A stretch of 64,000 bases of DNA from Chryseobacterium ginsenosidimutans (GTDB lineage: Bacteria > Bacteroidota > Bacteroidia > Flavobacteriales > Weeksellaceae), in NCBI RefSeq assembly GCF_024807225.1, contig NZ_JANUCO010000001.1, forward strand, positions 1,488,001 through 1,552,000, in the 5' to 3' direction. Numbering within the stretch: position 1 is the stretch's first letter; the number at the start of each line of letters is the position of its first letter. The notes under the pieces are model-generated. The model worked only from the letters and a program-made list of their open reading frames with translations. It did no database searches and was not told the DNA's origin. The translations under genes and the position numbers were made by a program. Positions 37,675-47,002 of this stretch are shown piece after piece.

Positions 37675-37837
37675 ATAAATATTCTCCTTAAATAGTTTAT
37701 ACAAATATCTGAAAATATTTGGAAATGAACACAGTATCTTTTGGGATTAAATTTTTCTGGTTTAAACCGGTTTCATGAAATAATTTAACAAAAAAAAACG
37801 AAATCTGCAAAAACGATTTGTAATAAGTTGCCGCTTA

Positions 37838-38371
37838 TCAATTATTATATTCCTGAATTTTCTTTTTCAAACGATCTTCCAGATATTCATTTCCGCCACG
37901 AAGTTCCTCAAGAATAATGATTGCTTCTTCTTTATATTTTTTGATTTTTTCTGCTGTCCAGAAGTGAGGAGGACGTTGCAGATTAGTAATTCGATCCGCG
38001 AGTTTTACTGCCCAAACTTCTTTCGGCTGTTGTTTGATTCTTTGTAGGCTGTCCATCATTTTTTGATCTTTTTCAAGATCAGAATTTTTGGTTAAAGCCA
38101 AAACTGCATCGGCAACGGGTTTTCCAAATTCATTTTCAAGTTCCTTGAAAGTTATATCCGTATCTTCCAGCGTATCATGAAGTAAAGCTACCTGAACAGC
38201 AAATTTACCATCAAAATTCTCCGACTTTTCGATAGCTATCAGAATTTCCATCGCAACATTGCTGAGATGAACGACATAAGGAAGATTGCTTCCAGGAATG
38301 GTCTGGTTTTTATCAGTGTGTTTCTGAGCGGCAAATTTTATCGTTTTTTGATAAATGTCTTGGAGGGTCAT
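37838..38371 (-). CDS. HD-domain hydrolase, MESH1/SpoT-like
   Basis: A 177-residue stand-alone HD phosphohydrolase. The metal ligands His35, His65-Asp66 and Asp126 are all present, as is the HDTLED (65-70) motif with the Glu-Asp pair used by (p)ppGpp hydrolases; LADRITNLQRPP follows. The length fits a small alarmone hydrolase that removes the 3' pyrophosphate of (p)ppGpp, but single-domain members can act on other nucleotides. No synthetase domain. Confidence 0.8.
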   Translation of the reverse strand: MTLQDIYQKTIKFAAQKHTDKNQTIPGSNLPYVVHLSNVAMEILIAIEKSENFDGKFAVQVALLHDTLEDTDITFKELENEFGKPVADAVLALTKNSDLEKDQKMMDSLQRIKQQPKEVWAVKLADRITNLQRPPHFWTAEKIKKYKEEAIIILEELRGGNEYLEDRLKKKIQEYNN

Positions 38372-38441
38372 ATTTCGTGATTGAAAATCGAATTTACATA
38401 AAACGAATGAATTTTAATTATTAAATTGATTTCGTTAAAAA

Positions 38442-38474
38442 GTTTCGGGCGGGAGCAAAGCTCCCGCCCGAAAC
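38442..38474 (-). terminator. Strong terminator after the flavin monooxygenase gene
   Basis: Perfect 15-base arms GTTTCGGGCGGGAGC and GCTCCCGCCCGAAAC with a 3-base loop. On the minus strand the stem is followed by TTTTT, 26 bases past the stop of the upstream gene. Confidence 0.85.
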
Positions 38475-38499
38475 CTACGTAACCCAAAAATACAAAACA

Positions 38500-39648
38500 T
38501 TATTCTCCTTGAAACATCCTCAGTAGAACTTCAATTGCATTTTCAGAATGTAACATTTCGGTATTTTCTAAGGTGATTTTTGTAATTTCAGACGCTCTTT
38601 TCAGCATTTTTTGTTCGTAATTTAAAATGGCGGATTTTACATCTTTACATTCACTTCTCGTGAGAGATTCAGCAAGCTCAAAAGCATCCTGCATTGCCAT
38701 ATTGACGCCTTCACCGGCATAAGGCGGCATTCTGTGAGCAGCATCACCGAGTAACGTCAGATTCGATAAAGTTTCCCAATTTTGATCAAGAGGATAATGG
38801 TATTGCGGTCTTGGAATAATCGAAATTTCATCACTTTCAAACAGTTCCTGCCAATTTTTATCCCATGAACCAAACTCTTTTTTAAACCAATCGAAAACCT
38901 GATTTTTATTTTTAAAATCAATTCCTGAATTTTGCACCCAGTTTTCATCCGTTTTACAGCCGGTGTAGAAAGTCAGTGTTCCGTCTTCTTTTGTACTGAA
39001 AAGCAAAGATTTTTCTTCATCCAAAGTGAAAATTTTCCCAACGTTCACCAATTCCCAAAGTTTTGGAGTATTGGATTGCGCATGGTAGATATTACCTTCC
39101 ACCATTGTTATTCCAGAATAAATGGGTTTAATATCAGTAAGATAAGATCGGATTTTTGAATTGGCTCCGTCTGCAGCAATCACAAGATCTGCATAATAAG
39201 AATTTCCGTTTTTGAAATGCAATAACCAGCCTTCATTTTGCTTTTCCATAGAAACAAACTGACTGTCCCAAACCACAGTTTCAGGTTGTAAAGACTCCAA
39301 TAATATTTTTCGAAGCGGCGTTCTGTCGATTTCAGGGCGGTCTTCAGAATGAGAATCTCCGGAAGAATGTTCATCGAGGTAGATGTTTAAATTTTTATCT
39401 AAAACTTTTAATTTTCCTGCATTCGGACGAAAATTGGCTTTAAATTCATCCATCAATCCTGCTCTTCGAAGCGCTTCCAACCCTGATTCTTCATGAAGAT
39501 CGAGGGTTGCACCTTGTACGCGAACGTCTTTATTTTCGTCTCGTTCGTACACTTTTACCTCTGCGTTTTTTAATTGTAAAAGTCTTGCCAACGTCAATCC
39601 GCCGGGACCGCCGCCAACGATGGCTATTTTTTTATTTTGTATCACCAT
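38500..39648 (-). CDS. Tet(X)-like FAD-dependent monooxygenase
   Basis: A 382-residue class A flavin monooxygenase with the length and layout of Tet(X), the tetracycline-inactivating enzyme of Bacteroidetes. The FAD motif is AIVGGGPGGLTLARLLQ, then VYERDENKDVRVQGATLDLHEESGLEALRRAGL (very close to Tet(X)), the DG motif VIAADGANSKIR, and LLGDAAHRMPPYAGEGVNMAMQDA near residue 300. The parts corresponding to Tet(X) substrate contacts differ: the Gln of its NIQADI segment aligns with Glu (MVEGNI), and the His of LHFGIS aligns with Thr (LTFYTG). So the substrate may not be tetracycline. It lies 24 bases downstream of an AraC regulator gene in the same direction. Confidence 0.82.
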   Translation of the reverse strand: MVIQNKKIAIVGGGPGGLTLARLLQLKNAEVKVYERDENKDVRVQGATLDLHEESGLEALRRAGLMDEFKANFRPNAGKLKVLDKNLNIYLDEHSSGDSHSEDRPEIDRTPLRKILLESLQPETVVWDSQFVSMEKQNEGWLLHFKNGNSYYADLVIAADGANSKIRSYLTDIKPIYSGITMVEGNIYHAQSNTPKLWELVNVGKIFTLDEEKSLLFSTKEDGTLTFYTGCKTDENWVQNSGIDFKNKNQVFDWFKKEFGSWDKNWQELFESDEISIIPRPQYHYPLDQNWETLSNLTLLGDAAHRMPPYAGEGVNMAMQDAFELAESLTRSECKDVKSAILNYEQKMLKRASEITKITLENTEMLHSENAIEVLLRMFQGE

Positions 39649-39672
39649 AATTTTAAATTTTATGGTACAAAA

Positions 39673-40422
39673 TTACTTTTCAGGCAGCACGGAAAATTGT
39701 ATAAATCGGTCGTTTTTGTTTTGATTGAGTTCTTTGGGAAGAAATCCCGAAAGTTTTTTGATTTCTTTGATGAAATGGGATTGATCGGTAAAATTCTGTT
39801 CAGGAAATAATTTTCCTTCTTTAATATGCTGAAAAGAAGCTCTGAAACGGAGAATTCCGCAGTAAGATTTTAATGAAATTCCGAATTGCTGATTGAAATA
39901 ACGATTGATCTGTCTTTCACTCCAAATTACTTTTTCGGAAAGTTCTTTTACCGTTAAACTTCCTTTTGCTGAATAGATTAAATCAAATAGTTTTAGTTTT
40001 CTTTCATCAATTTTTAGTGTAAGTTCTTTTTTAATTTTAAGTGAAATTTTTTCGCAGAATTTCTCAAAATCATTTAAATCATCAACATTGAAATTCCAGA
40101 AATCAATGGGTAAAACTTTAGCACTATTTAATAATTCGGAAACACTTTGATGGAGAATGTATTCTGTTGCCAACAAGTTAAAACTTACCGAAAAAATCTT
40201 GGTCTTTTCTGCAATAACGATTTGTTCAGGGTGAGTGCCGATTCCCAGTAACACGACATCAAACGGCTCTTTTGCAGATTGAGAAAAGATAAGATCAATC
40301 CTTCCATCAGGTAAAAGAATGACTTCCTTATTTTCCGAAGGATTATCCAGCATCCAGAAACTTTCAACGTAATCTGAAATGGAGGAATCTGGTTTTTGGG
40401 ATTGATAGATAAGGTTGGACAT
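39673..40422 (-). CDS. AraC-family transcriptional regulator
   Basis: 249 residues. The N-terminal sensor domain (SDYVESFWMLDNPSENKEVILLPDGRIDLIF) is of the DUF6597 type, and the C-terminal AraC DNA-binding domain comprises LTVKELSEKVIWSERQINRYFNQQFGISLKSY and FTDQSHFIKEIKKLSGFLPKEL. It is immediately upstream of, and probably co-transcribed with, the Tet(X)-like monooxygenase, so that gene is its likely target. Confidence 0.88.
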   Translation of the reverse strand: MSNLIYQSQKPDSSISDYVESFWMLDNPSENKEVILLPDGRIDLIFSQSAKEPFDVVLLGIGTHPEQIVIAEKTKIFSVSFNLLATEYILHQSVSELLNSAKVLPIDFWNFNVDDLNDFEKFCEKISLKIKKELTLKIDERKLKLFDLIYSAKGSLTVKELSEKVIWSERQINRYFNQQFGISLKSYCGILRFRASFQHIKEGKLFPEQNFTDQSHFIKEIKKLSGFLPKELNQNKNDRFIQFSVLPEK

Positions 40423-40468
40423 TCTTTATTCTAATTTGTAATTTCTACAACGGGAATAAGTTCTCTTT

Positions 40469-40951
40469 TCATATTAATAAAATCTTCTGCTTTTGCCATC
40501 TAATAAATTTTCTAATAACGAAATCTGATCTTGAGTAAGATTTTTCCAGAGTAATCTTTTTTGGTCTGCTAATTAAATCGTCTGGATAATAAATTAGTTC
40601 AATACTATTGTTATTAATTTTATATTCTCTGAGAAGCGTTGGTTTTCGTGTATTTTTTCTGTTTTTATTTGAAAACAGAAGATTGATAGTTTTGAATGGA
40701 ATATAGCTGAAACTTGTTGAAAAAAGAAAAATTGAATTTTCATTAATTAAAAGATTAAACGAGCACCATTCAAACTTTTTTTTAGTTCCCTCATCTGTAA
40801 AAATCGTACCGCTAATATTTTTTAATTCTATTGAACTTGCCAGTTTACAACTTGCCAGAATTTTTCTTTTTTCAATAAAAAAATAAATGTTGATAGCGAT
40901 AACAAATACGATTAATCCCGTAATGAAACAAGGAAATATAATATTAGACAT
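40469..40951 (-). CDS. Membrane-anchored protein of unknown function
   Basis: A 160-residue protein with one N-terminal transmembrane helix (IIFPCFITGLIVFVIAINIYFFI) and a basic beta-rich cytosolic or periplasmic domain (FEWCSFNLLINENSIFLFSTSFSYIPF). It starts 2 bases after the SMI1/KNR4-like gene, suggesting an operon. Not recognised. Confidence 0.6.
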   Translation of the reverse strand: MSNIIFPCFITGLIVFVIAINIYFFIEKRKILASCKLASSIELKNISGTIFTDEGTKKKFEWCSFNLLINENSIFLFSTSFSYIPFKTINLLFSNKNRKNTRKPTLLREYKINNNSIELIYYPDDLISRPKKITLEKSYSRSDFVIRKFIRWQKQKILLI

Positions 40952-40953
40952 TC

Positions 40954-41799
40954 TTAAATTTTATTTTCATTTTCTATACTTCTTTTAAGGGATTCAAGTT
41001 TCGGATTCGGTGGATTTTTTAATCCGAAACTTGACCAAAAATTATTATAATCTAAAATGATTTCCTGCCAAATTGGGATCACTTTATCTTTATCATATTT
41101 AAAATCATCATCGGAGATTTTTTTAGCTTCATTATTAAGATGAGAATAATATTGCTGATCTTCTTCATTGTAAACATTTTTCCAAATATCCAAATAGTAC
41201 TTTAATTCGTTTATTAAATAAGTTCTTAACGTCCATCCATAAATGATAGTATCTGTTCCCCAAATTGATAATACAGGATTAAATTTTAAAGAAGTATCAC
41301 TTACTAAAAAACGGTGATTATAAAGAGGAAGTAATGGTGGAGATTGGTGATAAATTTCTGTGAATTTCTCTATTTGTTCATTTTTATCTTTAGGCTTTTC
41401 ACCCCAGGATTTTAGCCACATTGAACGTTTTTTTATGTCATATAATATACATTCAAAAGGATATTTTAATCTATAAATAATATCTTCATGATCCTTTAGC
41501 CAATTATAGAAATAAGGATATTCATGTATCACAATTTGCCCGTCGTCAGTAGTGTCTTCTATTTTTTCTTTTCTGTCGACGGTATGTAAAATTCTTAAAA
41601 ATTCTTTATGTTCAGGAGTAAACTTTATGGAATATTTTTCTTCAGCTTTAGCTATCTGACTATCGGTCATTCCAATCCATTTAGCACCGTGAAGCCATTT
41701 TTCAAAATGAAAAATTTCGGGATCTTGGCTCCATAAAGTTTCGGTTTCATTTTTTATCCAATAAAGAAATTCGATAAAATCTTCAGGTATTGTTTTCAT
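40954..41799 (-). CDS. SMI1/KNR4 (SUKH)-like protein
   Basis: 281 residues. WIGMTDSQIAKAEEKYSIKFTPEHKEFLRILH near residue 37-68 is the SUKH helix pattern (I-x-x-x-E-x-x-x-x-x-x-P-x-x-Y/H-x-x-F-L). SUKH proteins are frequent immunity proteins to nuclease and other polymorphic toxins, but also occur alone. The long C-terminal helical part is unusual. No adjacent toxin is seen. Confidence 0.65.
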   Translation of the reverse strand: MKTIPEDFIEFLYWIKNETETLWSQDPEIFHFEKWLHGAKWIGMTDSQIAKAEEKYSIKFTPEHKEFLRILHTVDRKEKIEDTTDDGQIVIHEYPYFYNWLKDHEDIIYRLKYPFECILYDIKKRSMWLKSWGEKPKDKNEQIEKFTEIYHQSPPLLPLYNHRFLVSDTSLKFNPVLSIWGTDTIIYGWTLRTYLINELKYYLDIWKNVYNEEDQQYYSHLNNEAKKISDDDFKYDKDKVIPIWQEIILDYNNFWSSFGLKNPPNPKLESLKRSIENENKI

Positions 41800-41829
41800 G
41801 CACGTTTTAAAACCAAATATATTAAATAA

Positions 41830-43545
41830 CTACGCCCAAGGCAACCTAAAATAAAAAGTACTTCCCTGATTCAAAGAACTTCTCACGCCGATTTCGCCAT
41901 GCTGTTTTTCGATGAAATTTTTAGAAATTGCTAAGCCTAAACCTGTCCCGTTTTGATGTTCTCCAGGAACTTGGAAATAGCGGTCAAAAACCTGACGATG
42001 ATATTTTTCATCAATCCCATTTCCGGAATCTGTGACGCTGAACTGTATAAAATCACCGAGTTTATCAACTATCACTTGAATTTTTTCGTCCTGAAAAGAA
42101 TGCTTAATCGCATTACCCAAGAAGTTATTCATGACCCAGACTGTTTTATCAAAATCTGCGATAATCATATCATTTTCAGAAATATTGAGCTCTGTTGTGA
42201 TGCTGATGTTTTTTTGTTCGGCAAGAATTTCTACATTTTTTATCGCAGTTTGCACAATTTTTTCGGGGGAACAATTTTCTATAGTTAAACGAATATTTCC
42301 GCTTTCAACCTGCGAAAGATTGAGCAGTTCGCTCGTAATATCCAGCAAACGCTGTCCGTCTTCATTGATGCTTTTTAATAATTCTTGTTGTTGATCATTC
42401 AATGCTCCGAATTTTTGATTTCCAAGCAATTGAACGCCCATTTTTATGGCAGAAATAGGAGTTTTTAATTCATGAGAAATCGTTGCAATAAAATTAGTTT
42501 TAGCAAAGTCAAGTTCTTTGAAAGGCGTAATATTTCTTAATAAAATAACTTTTCCGATGTATTTTTTTTCCTTTTCGCCCGTTTTTACAATATTGATAGG
42601 AACGATTTCCTGATCAAAATAATTTTCTTTATTATCGGCTGCAATCTTTAAAGATTCTTTGGAAGGATTATCGATGTTTTTCAGTAATTCTCTTATCAGA
42701 TCGTTGTTGATAGCGACTTCATGTACCGTTTTTCCGATGATTTCTTCTTTATTGAGATTGGTAATTTTCAAGGCCTCATCATTAATCATATAGATGAAAT
42801 TATTCTCATCCAGACCGATCACGGCATCGTGCATATTGTTCACCAATGTTTCGATACGCTTTTTATCCATCAACTGTTTCGAGAGATTGCTGCTCTCATA
42901 TTCCTGCAGTTTTTCCGCCATAATATTGAAGGAATTGGCAAGATCATTAAACTCTTCGCTTCCTTTAAAATGAACTCTTTCGTTATAATTTTTATTCGCA
43001 ATCTGTCGGATACTGAACGTAAGTTGATTGATGGGTTCTGCAATGGTTTGAGGAAGATTAAACAGCAAAATAAAAGAAATTAAAAAACAAACCGTTCCCA
43101 AACTAACGATCCAAAAAGTGGCATTTTCTGCAGTGATAATGGCGATATCGCTTTTTCGTTCGATGCTTTTCATGTTTATCGACATGATTTTAACCAAATC
43201 TTCACGAATCAGTTTTTCTTTTTGCGGATTGGGCTGTTTTAAATAGCTTTCGAAATGTAAATTAAGATTTTGAGTGGCTTCTTTTTCACCAAATTCAGTT
43301 AAGTTTTTTTCCTGTAAAATATTATTTTTCCTGAAATCTTTAACAGCAATCGCACTGTCGGTATTTATTTTATCTAAAGCGAGCAACATATTTTGAGAAA
43401 ATTCCAGACTGTTGTAATTGGCGGTAAGGATTTTTTCTGTGTCGGATTTTAATTTGTTGATATACACAGAGCCAATCACCGAAAGTAAAACGATCAGTAC
43501 GAACAAAAGACCTACTCCCAATGTGAGTTTTGTTTTGATTTTCAT
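41830..43545 (-). CDS. Sensor histidine kinase of the kdp locus
   Basis: 571 residues: transmembrane helix at 5-30, periplasmic domain to about 145, second helix near 145-170, HAMP (PINQLTFSIRQIANKNY), PAS (RIETLVNNMHDAVIGLDENN), HisKA with H-box FIATISHELKTPISAIKMG, and an HATPase with N-box NNFLGNAIKHSF and G boxes DSGNGIDEKY and GTGLGLAIS. It lies 4 bases after the KdpD sensor-domain gene. Together they supply what E. coli KdpD carries in one protein. Its partner is probably the NtrC-type regulator at the other end of the locus (inference). Confidence 0.9.
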   Translation of the reverse strand: MKIKTKLTLGVGLLFVLIVLLSVIGSVYINKLKSDTEKILTANYNSLEFSQNMLLALDKINTDSAIAVKDFRKNNILQEKNLTEFGEKEATQNLNLHFESYLKQPNPQKEKLIREDLVKIMSINMKSIERKSDIAIITAENATFWIVSLGTVCFLISFILLFNLPQTIAEPINQLTFSIRQIANKNYNERVHFKGSEEFNDLANSFNIMAEKLQEYESSNLSKQLMDKKRIETLVNNMHDAVIGLDENNFIYMINDEALKITNLNKEEIIGKTVHEVAINNDLIRELLKNIDNPSKESLKIAADNKENYFDQEIVPINIVKTGEKEKKYIGKVILLRNITPFKELDFAKTNFIATISHELKTPISAIKMGVQLLGNQKFGALNDQQQELLKSINEDGQRLLDITSELLNLSQVESGNIRLTIENCSPEKIVQTAIKNVEILAEQKNISITTELNISENDMIIADFDKTVWVMNNFLGNAIKHSFQDEKIQVIVDKLGDFIQFSVTDSGNGIDEKYHRQVFDRYFQVPGEHQNGTGLGLAISKNFIEKQHGEIGVRSSLNQGSTFYFRLPWA

Positions 43546-43549
43546 TGTT

Positions 43550-44672
43550 TTAAGATAAAATAATAATGTCTATTTGCCTTTCATTCAATCGGTTCATCAA
43601 CGTATAAATCCAGCTGTATCCGGAAAGTCTCTGCCAAAGTTTTGCGTGGGGTTTTCCGATGCAGACTGTGGTCATGTTGTTTTCGATCACATACTCCAAA
43701 ATCCCTTTATGGACGCTGTTTTCCTTTATCCGAATTACTTTGGCTCCCAATTCTTGTGCTAAATTAAAATTATTAATCAAATATCGCTGTTTATCCAATG
43801 CTATTTTTTCAGGATTTTCAGACGGTCGCTGAATATACAAAACCGTCCACGGACTGTTGTAATAACTTGCCAGTCGCGCCGTTTTACGGATAATATTCTT
43901 GGCAATTTTCTCGTTGCTGCTTATACAGGCAAGGAATTTTATGGGTTTAAAATTTTCAGTTTTAATTTCCGTTTCTACTTTTCTTTCGACATGAGTGGCG
44001 ACTTCTTTTAACGCTAATTCACGGAGCTGTAAAATATGTCCGCTTTGAAAAAAATTATTTAAAGCCGTCTGAATTTTCTCTTTTTTGTAGATTTTTCCTT
44101 CTTTTAAACGGGTCAACAATTCATCTGCCGTTAAATCGATATTCACCAGTTTCATCAGCAAGTCCTAAAATTTTATCGGGAACACGTTCTGCAACTTCAA
44201 TTCCGGTTATTTTTTTGACTTCTTCATTTAAACTTTCAATATGCTGAATATTCATCGCACTGATGACATTGATTCCGTTGTCTAGGATTTCCAGAACATC
44301 CTGCCATCTTTTTTTATTTTTTGAGCCTTCGATGTTTGTATGCGCCAATTCATCCACGAGAACAACTTCGGGATGAATGTTAATAATAGTCTGAAGATCC
44401 ATTTCCTCCAGATTTTTACCTTTATAAAAAGACGATCTCCTCGGAATATCAGGAATTCCTTCAACCAGAGCTACCGTTTCTTCTCTTCCATGCGTTTCAA
44501 TGTAGCCGATTTTTACATCAATTCCGTTTCGCAAAAGAGCATGAGCTTCCTGAAGCATTCGGAAGGTTTTTCCGACACCTGCGCTCATTCCGATGTAAAT
44601 TTTAAATTTCCCTTTTCGGGATTTTTGAATGAGTTCTAAAAAATGTTCTGCTTCTTTTTTGTCGGCTTTCAC
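43550..44672 (-). CDS. kdpD: KdpD N-terminal sensor protein, frameshifted
   Basis: A 373-residue KdpD N-terminal half (KdpD domain plus UspA-like domain) with no kinase part. The P-loop is KIYIGMSAGVGKTFRML, followed by DVKIGYIETHGREETVALVEG, VVLVDELAHTNIEGSKNKKRWQDV and the Usp-like FLACISSNEKIAKNIIR. As written it is broken; removing one A from GAAAC (plus GTTTC 44149-44153) restores LGLADELVNIDLTADELL, matching the KdpD family. In Bacteroidetes this half usually stands alone beside a separate kinase. It senses potassium or nucleotide state. Confidence 0.88.
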
Positions 44673-44857
44673 TGGATTTTGTTTTTAATTAAAGTTAATG
44701 CAAAGGCGTAAAGAAAGTATTGAAGAGTATACTATTTTAGCTGTTTTCAATTTTACATTAAGTTTGTCATAGAAATCGGAATGACAACTTTGTGGATATT
44801 TTTCTGGATTAAAAAATACGCCTCTGCAATTAACTTCAAATTATCTAATCAAAAAAA

Positions 44858-46228
44858 TTATAATCTAAACATCACCGCCAAAGTTAATCTGCTGTCAGAT
44901 TTTCTTAAATCTGGTCTCCAAGAGTCAACCGGTGTATCAATCCATCCATCCGGACTTGTTGTTCCTTGAGGACCTGCGAAATAAGGGATATTACTTTTTC
45001 TGAATCCGTATTCTAATCTGAAAGTTACGAATTGATTCGGCATAATATCAACGGTTGCCGTTCCCTGAAACATCTTTAGTTTTTCACCTTTTGCAATGGC
45101 ATCATTAAAATCATTATTGGCAACCGGAGAAGGGGAGAACGCCAGATAAGCTCCCGGATTTGAAACGGCATCGGCTCTTAAAGACAAGGCAATTTTATTC
45201 TGATGAAACCAAAGCCTGTTTGAAATAGAAGTACCGATCATATAATTGTCTTTTGCCTTCACACCGCCACCACTTTGGAATCCGTAATGGTTGTTGATAC
45301 TGAACGCAGCCTGTGACAATCCGTTGCTTTCCTTATTGTGGAAATATCTCGCGACAATACTGTGGTCATGGTGGAAACGGCGAACTCCAGAGTTATTTCT
45401 CGTATCTTGTCCGTTTAAATAAAAATTGGCAACCAACTGAAGATTTTCATTCGGACGGTAATAGTTGGAAACGCCCAATCCAAGACCTTTATTCCATGAA
45501 TTATAACTTTGCCATCCGTTTAAAACCCAAAGTTCAACTTTATATTTTTTTGAAGGATATGCCTGAATTCTCGCTCCCTGAAAATAGAAAGGCGTAAAAT
45601 CGCAGACCAAACTTCTCTGGTAATTCCAGTTTTCGCCCAACACATAACTTTCCAAACCGATGTAGCTCATGAAAATCCCTGCTTCTACATTCAATCCGTG
45701 CATTACGTCGAAATGATAACCCGCCGCAGCTTCTCTGATGTTTTTTAAATTACTAACGCTGGTATTTTTACCATGATTTACCGTTCCGTCCAAATCCTGA
45801 ACAATAGAACCCATTTGCCCGTATTGCAGCCATAAACGACCAATCATATTTTTGTAGTTGGTTTCCAAACCGATACTTGCCATATTGATTGTAAACTCAT
45901 TGGAACGACCGATTGCTGACGAAATCGTGTGTGTATTATCTTTCGGATTACGGAAATCGTGATTGTAATAAGCATCTACATAGGTTACACCTGTTAAAAT
46001 CGTTTCTCCGTCTTTATCTTTTAAGGTTAAAGGAAAGTCGGTTTGGCGGTTTTGTCCGTTAATCCAAGTCAGATCATAGCCTTCAAAAGGGATTTTAGAA
46101 TCGGTTTTTGTGGTTAAAGAATCTTTAGGTTGTAAGGAAACAGAATCTTTCTGAATTTCCTGAGCTTTCATGGGAGCTAAAGCAAAAAGTCCCAATAAAA
46201 AAATAGCCTGAATAGTTGTTGATTTCAT
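44858..46228 (-). CDS. Outer-membrane beta-barrel porin of the kdp operon
   Basis: 456 residues, with signal peptide ending MKAQ (near residue 22) and a C-terminus LTLAVMFRL ending in a hydrophobic/aromatic pattern typical of outer-membrane barrels. Repeating amphipathic strands (LEYGFR, ANFYLNGQDTRNN, KVELWVLNGWQ) fill the body. It resembles the OmpL-like/BBP2 porin family. It lies between kdpC and kdpD, a position seen in Bacteroidetes kdp loci, so it may let potassium or another solute through the outer membrane (inference). Confidence 0.8.
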   Translation of the reverse strand: MKSTTIQAIFLLGLFALAPMKAQEIQKDSVSLQPKDSLTTKTDSKIPFEGYDLTWINGQNRQTDFPLTLKDKDGETILTGVTYVDAYYNHDFRNPKDNTHTISSAIGRSNEFTINMASIGLETNYKNMIGRLWLQYGQMGSIVQDLDGTVNHGKNTSVSNLKNIREAAAGYHFDVMHGLNVEAGIFMSYIGLESYVLGENWNYQRSLVCDFTPFYFQGARIQAYPSKKYKVELWVLNGWQSYNSWNKGLGLGVSNYYRPNENLQLVANFYLNGQDTRNNSGVRRFHHDHSIVARYFHNKESNGLSQAAFSINNHYGFQSGGGVKAKDNYMIGTSISNRLWFHQNKIALSLRADAVSNPGAYLAFSPSPVANNDFNDAIAKGEKLKMFQGTATVDIMPNQFVTFRLEYGFRKSNIPYFAGPQGTTSPDGWIDTPVDSWRPDLRKSDSRLTLAVMFRL

Positions 46229-46315
46229 TATATAAATATTGATAACAATGTGTTATTTAAATTTTTTTTAGGATAAATATCCACTCACTTTTAATCGACC
46301 TAGGAGTTGGAGGCG

Positions 46316-46352
46316 TTGAATTTTTGTTTCTTTTATTTCAAGACAAAAGAAA
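46316..46352. repeat. TTTCTTTTAT hairpin repeat, copy 2
   Basis: TTGAATTTTTGTTTCTTTT, then ATTTCAAGACAAAAGAAA. Nearly the same as the unit at 27117-27151. Confidence 0.55.
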
Positions 46353-46901
46353 TTATCTCATTTGATCCAAAGCAATATTCAATTTCAAAACATTGACTTT
46401 AGATGGTCCGAAAAGCGGTTTCTCGGTATGATTTGTAATCAAATTTTCAAGTTTTTCAACAGATAGAGTTCTCACTTTTGCAATTCTTTTGATTTGATAT
46501 AAAGCGCCTTCCTCTGAAATATCAGGATCAAGACCACTTCCGCTTGCCGTGACCAATTCTACAGGAACTTTCACGTTTTCCATTTCTGGATTTTGCATTC
46601 TCAGCGTGTCAATTCTTTTTTGAACCGTTTGAAGATATTCTTCATTACTCGGTGCTTTATTGCTTCCTGCGCTTCCTGCAGCATTGTAATCCACTGCGGA
46701 TGGACGACCGTGAAAGTATTTTTCAGATTTAAAATCCTGTCCAATATTAGCATAGAATTTTTGACCTTTATAATTGATGATTTCAGCATTTCCCTGAGTT
46801 GGTAAAACTTTTGAACCTGCATAAACAATCGTTAAATAAATTCCAACGATAACCAACATAACAAGTGTCAATCTGAATGCTGATAGAATATGATTTTTCA
46901 T
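46353..46901 (-). CDS. kdpC: Potassium-transporting ATPase subunit KdpC
   Basis: 182 residues with one N-terminal transmembrane helix (LTLVMLVIVGIYLTIVYAG) and the KdpC core: KYFHGRPSAVDYNAAGSAGSNKAPSNEEYL, VPVELVTASGSGLDPDISEEGALYQIKRIAKVR and FGPSKVNVLKLNIALD. Auxiliary subunit that stabilises the KdpFABC complex. It follows kdpB with a 100-base gap. Confidence 0.95.
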   Translation of the reverse strand: MKNHILSAFRLTLVMLVIVGIYLTIVYAGSKVLPTQGNAEIINYKGQKFYANIGQDFKSEKYFHGRPSAVDYNAAGSAGSNKAPSNEEYLQTVQKRIDTLRMQNPEMENVKVPVELVTASGSGLDPDISEEGALYQIKRIAKVRTLSVEKLENLITNHTEKPLFGPSKVNVLKLNIALDQMR

Positions 46902-47002
46902 TTTTTAATTAAATTTTTTGAATTAATTGGATGGAAGAGAGAGATGACAGAAGTTTTTGCAGTACGTTTTAAACTTCGAGCCTCCAGCTTCAAACTTCCA
47001 GC

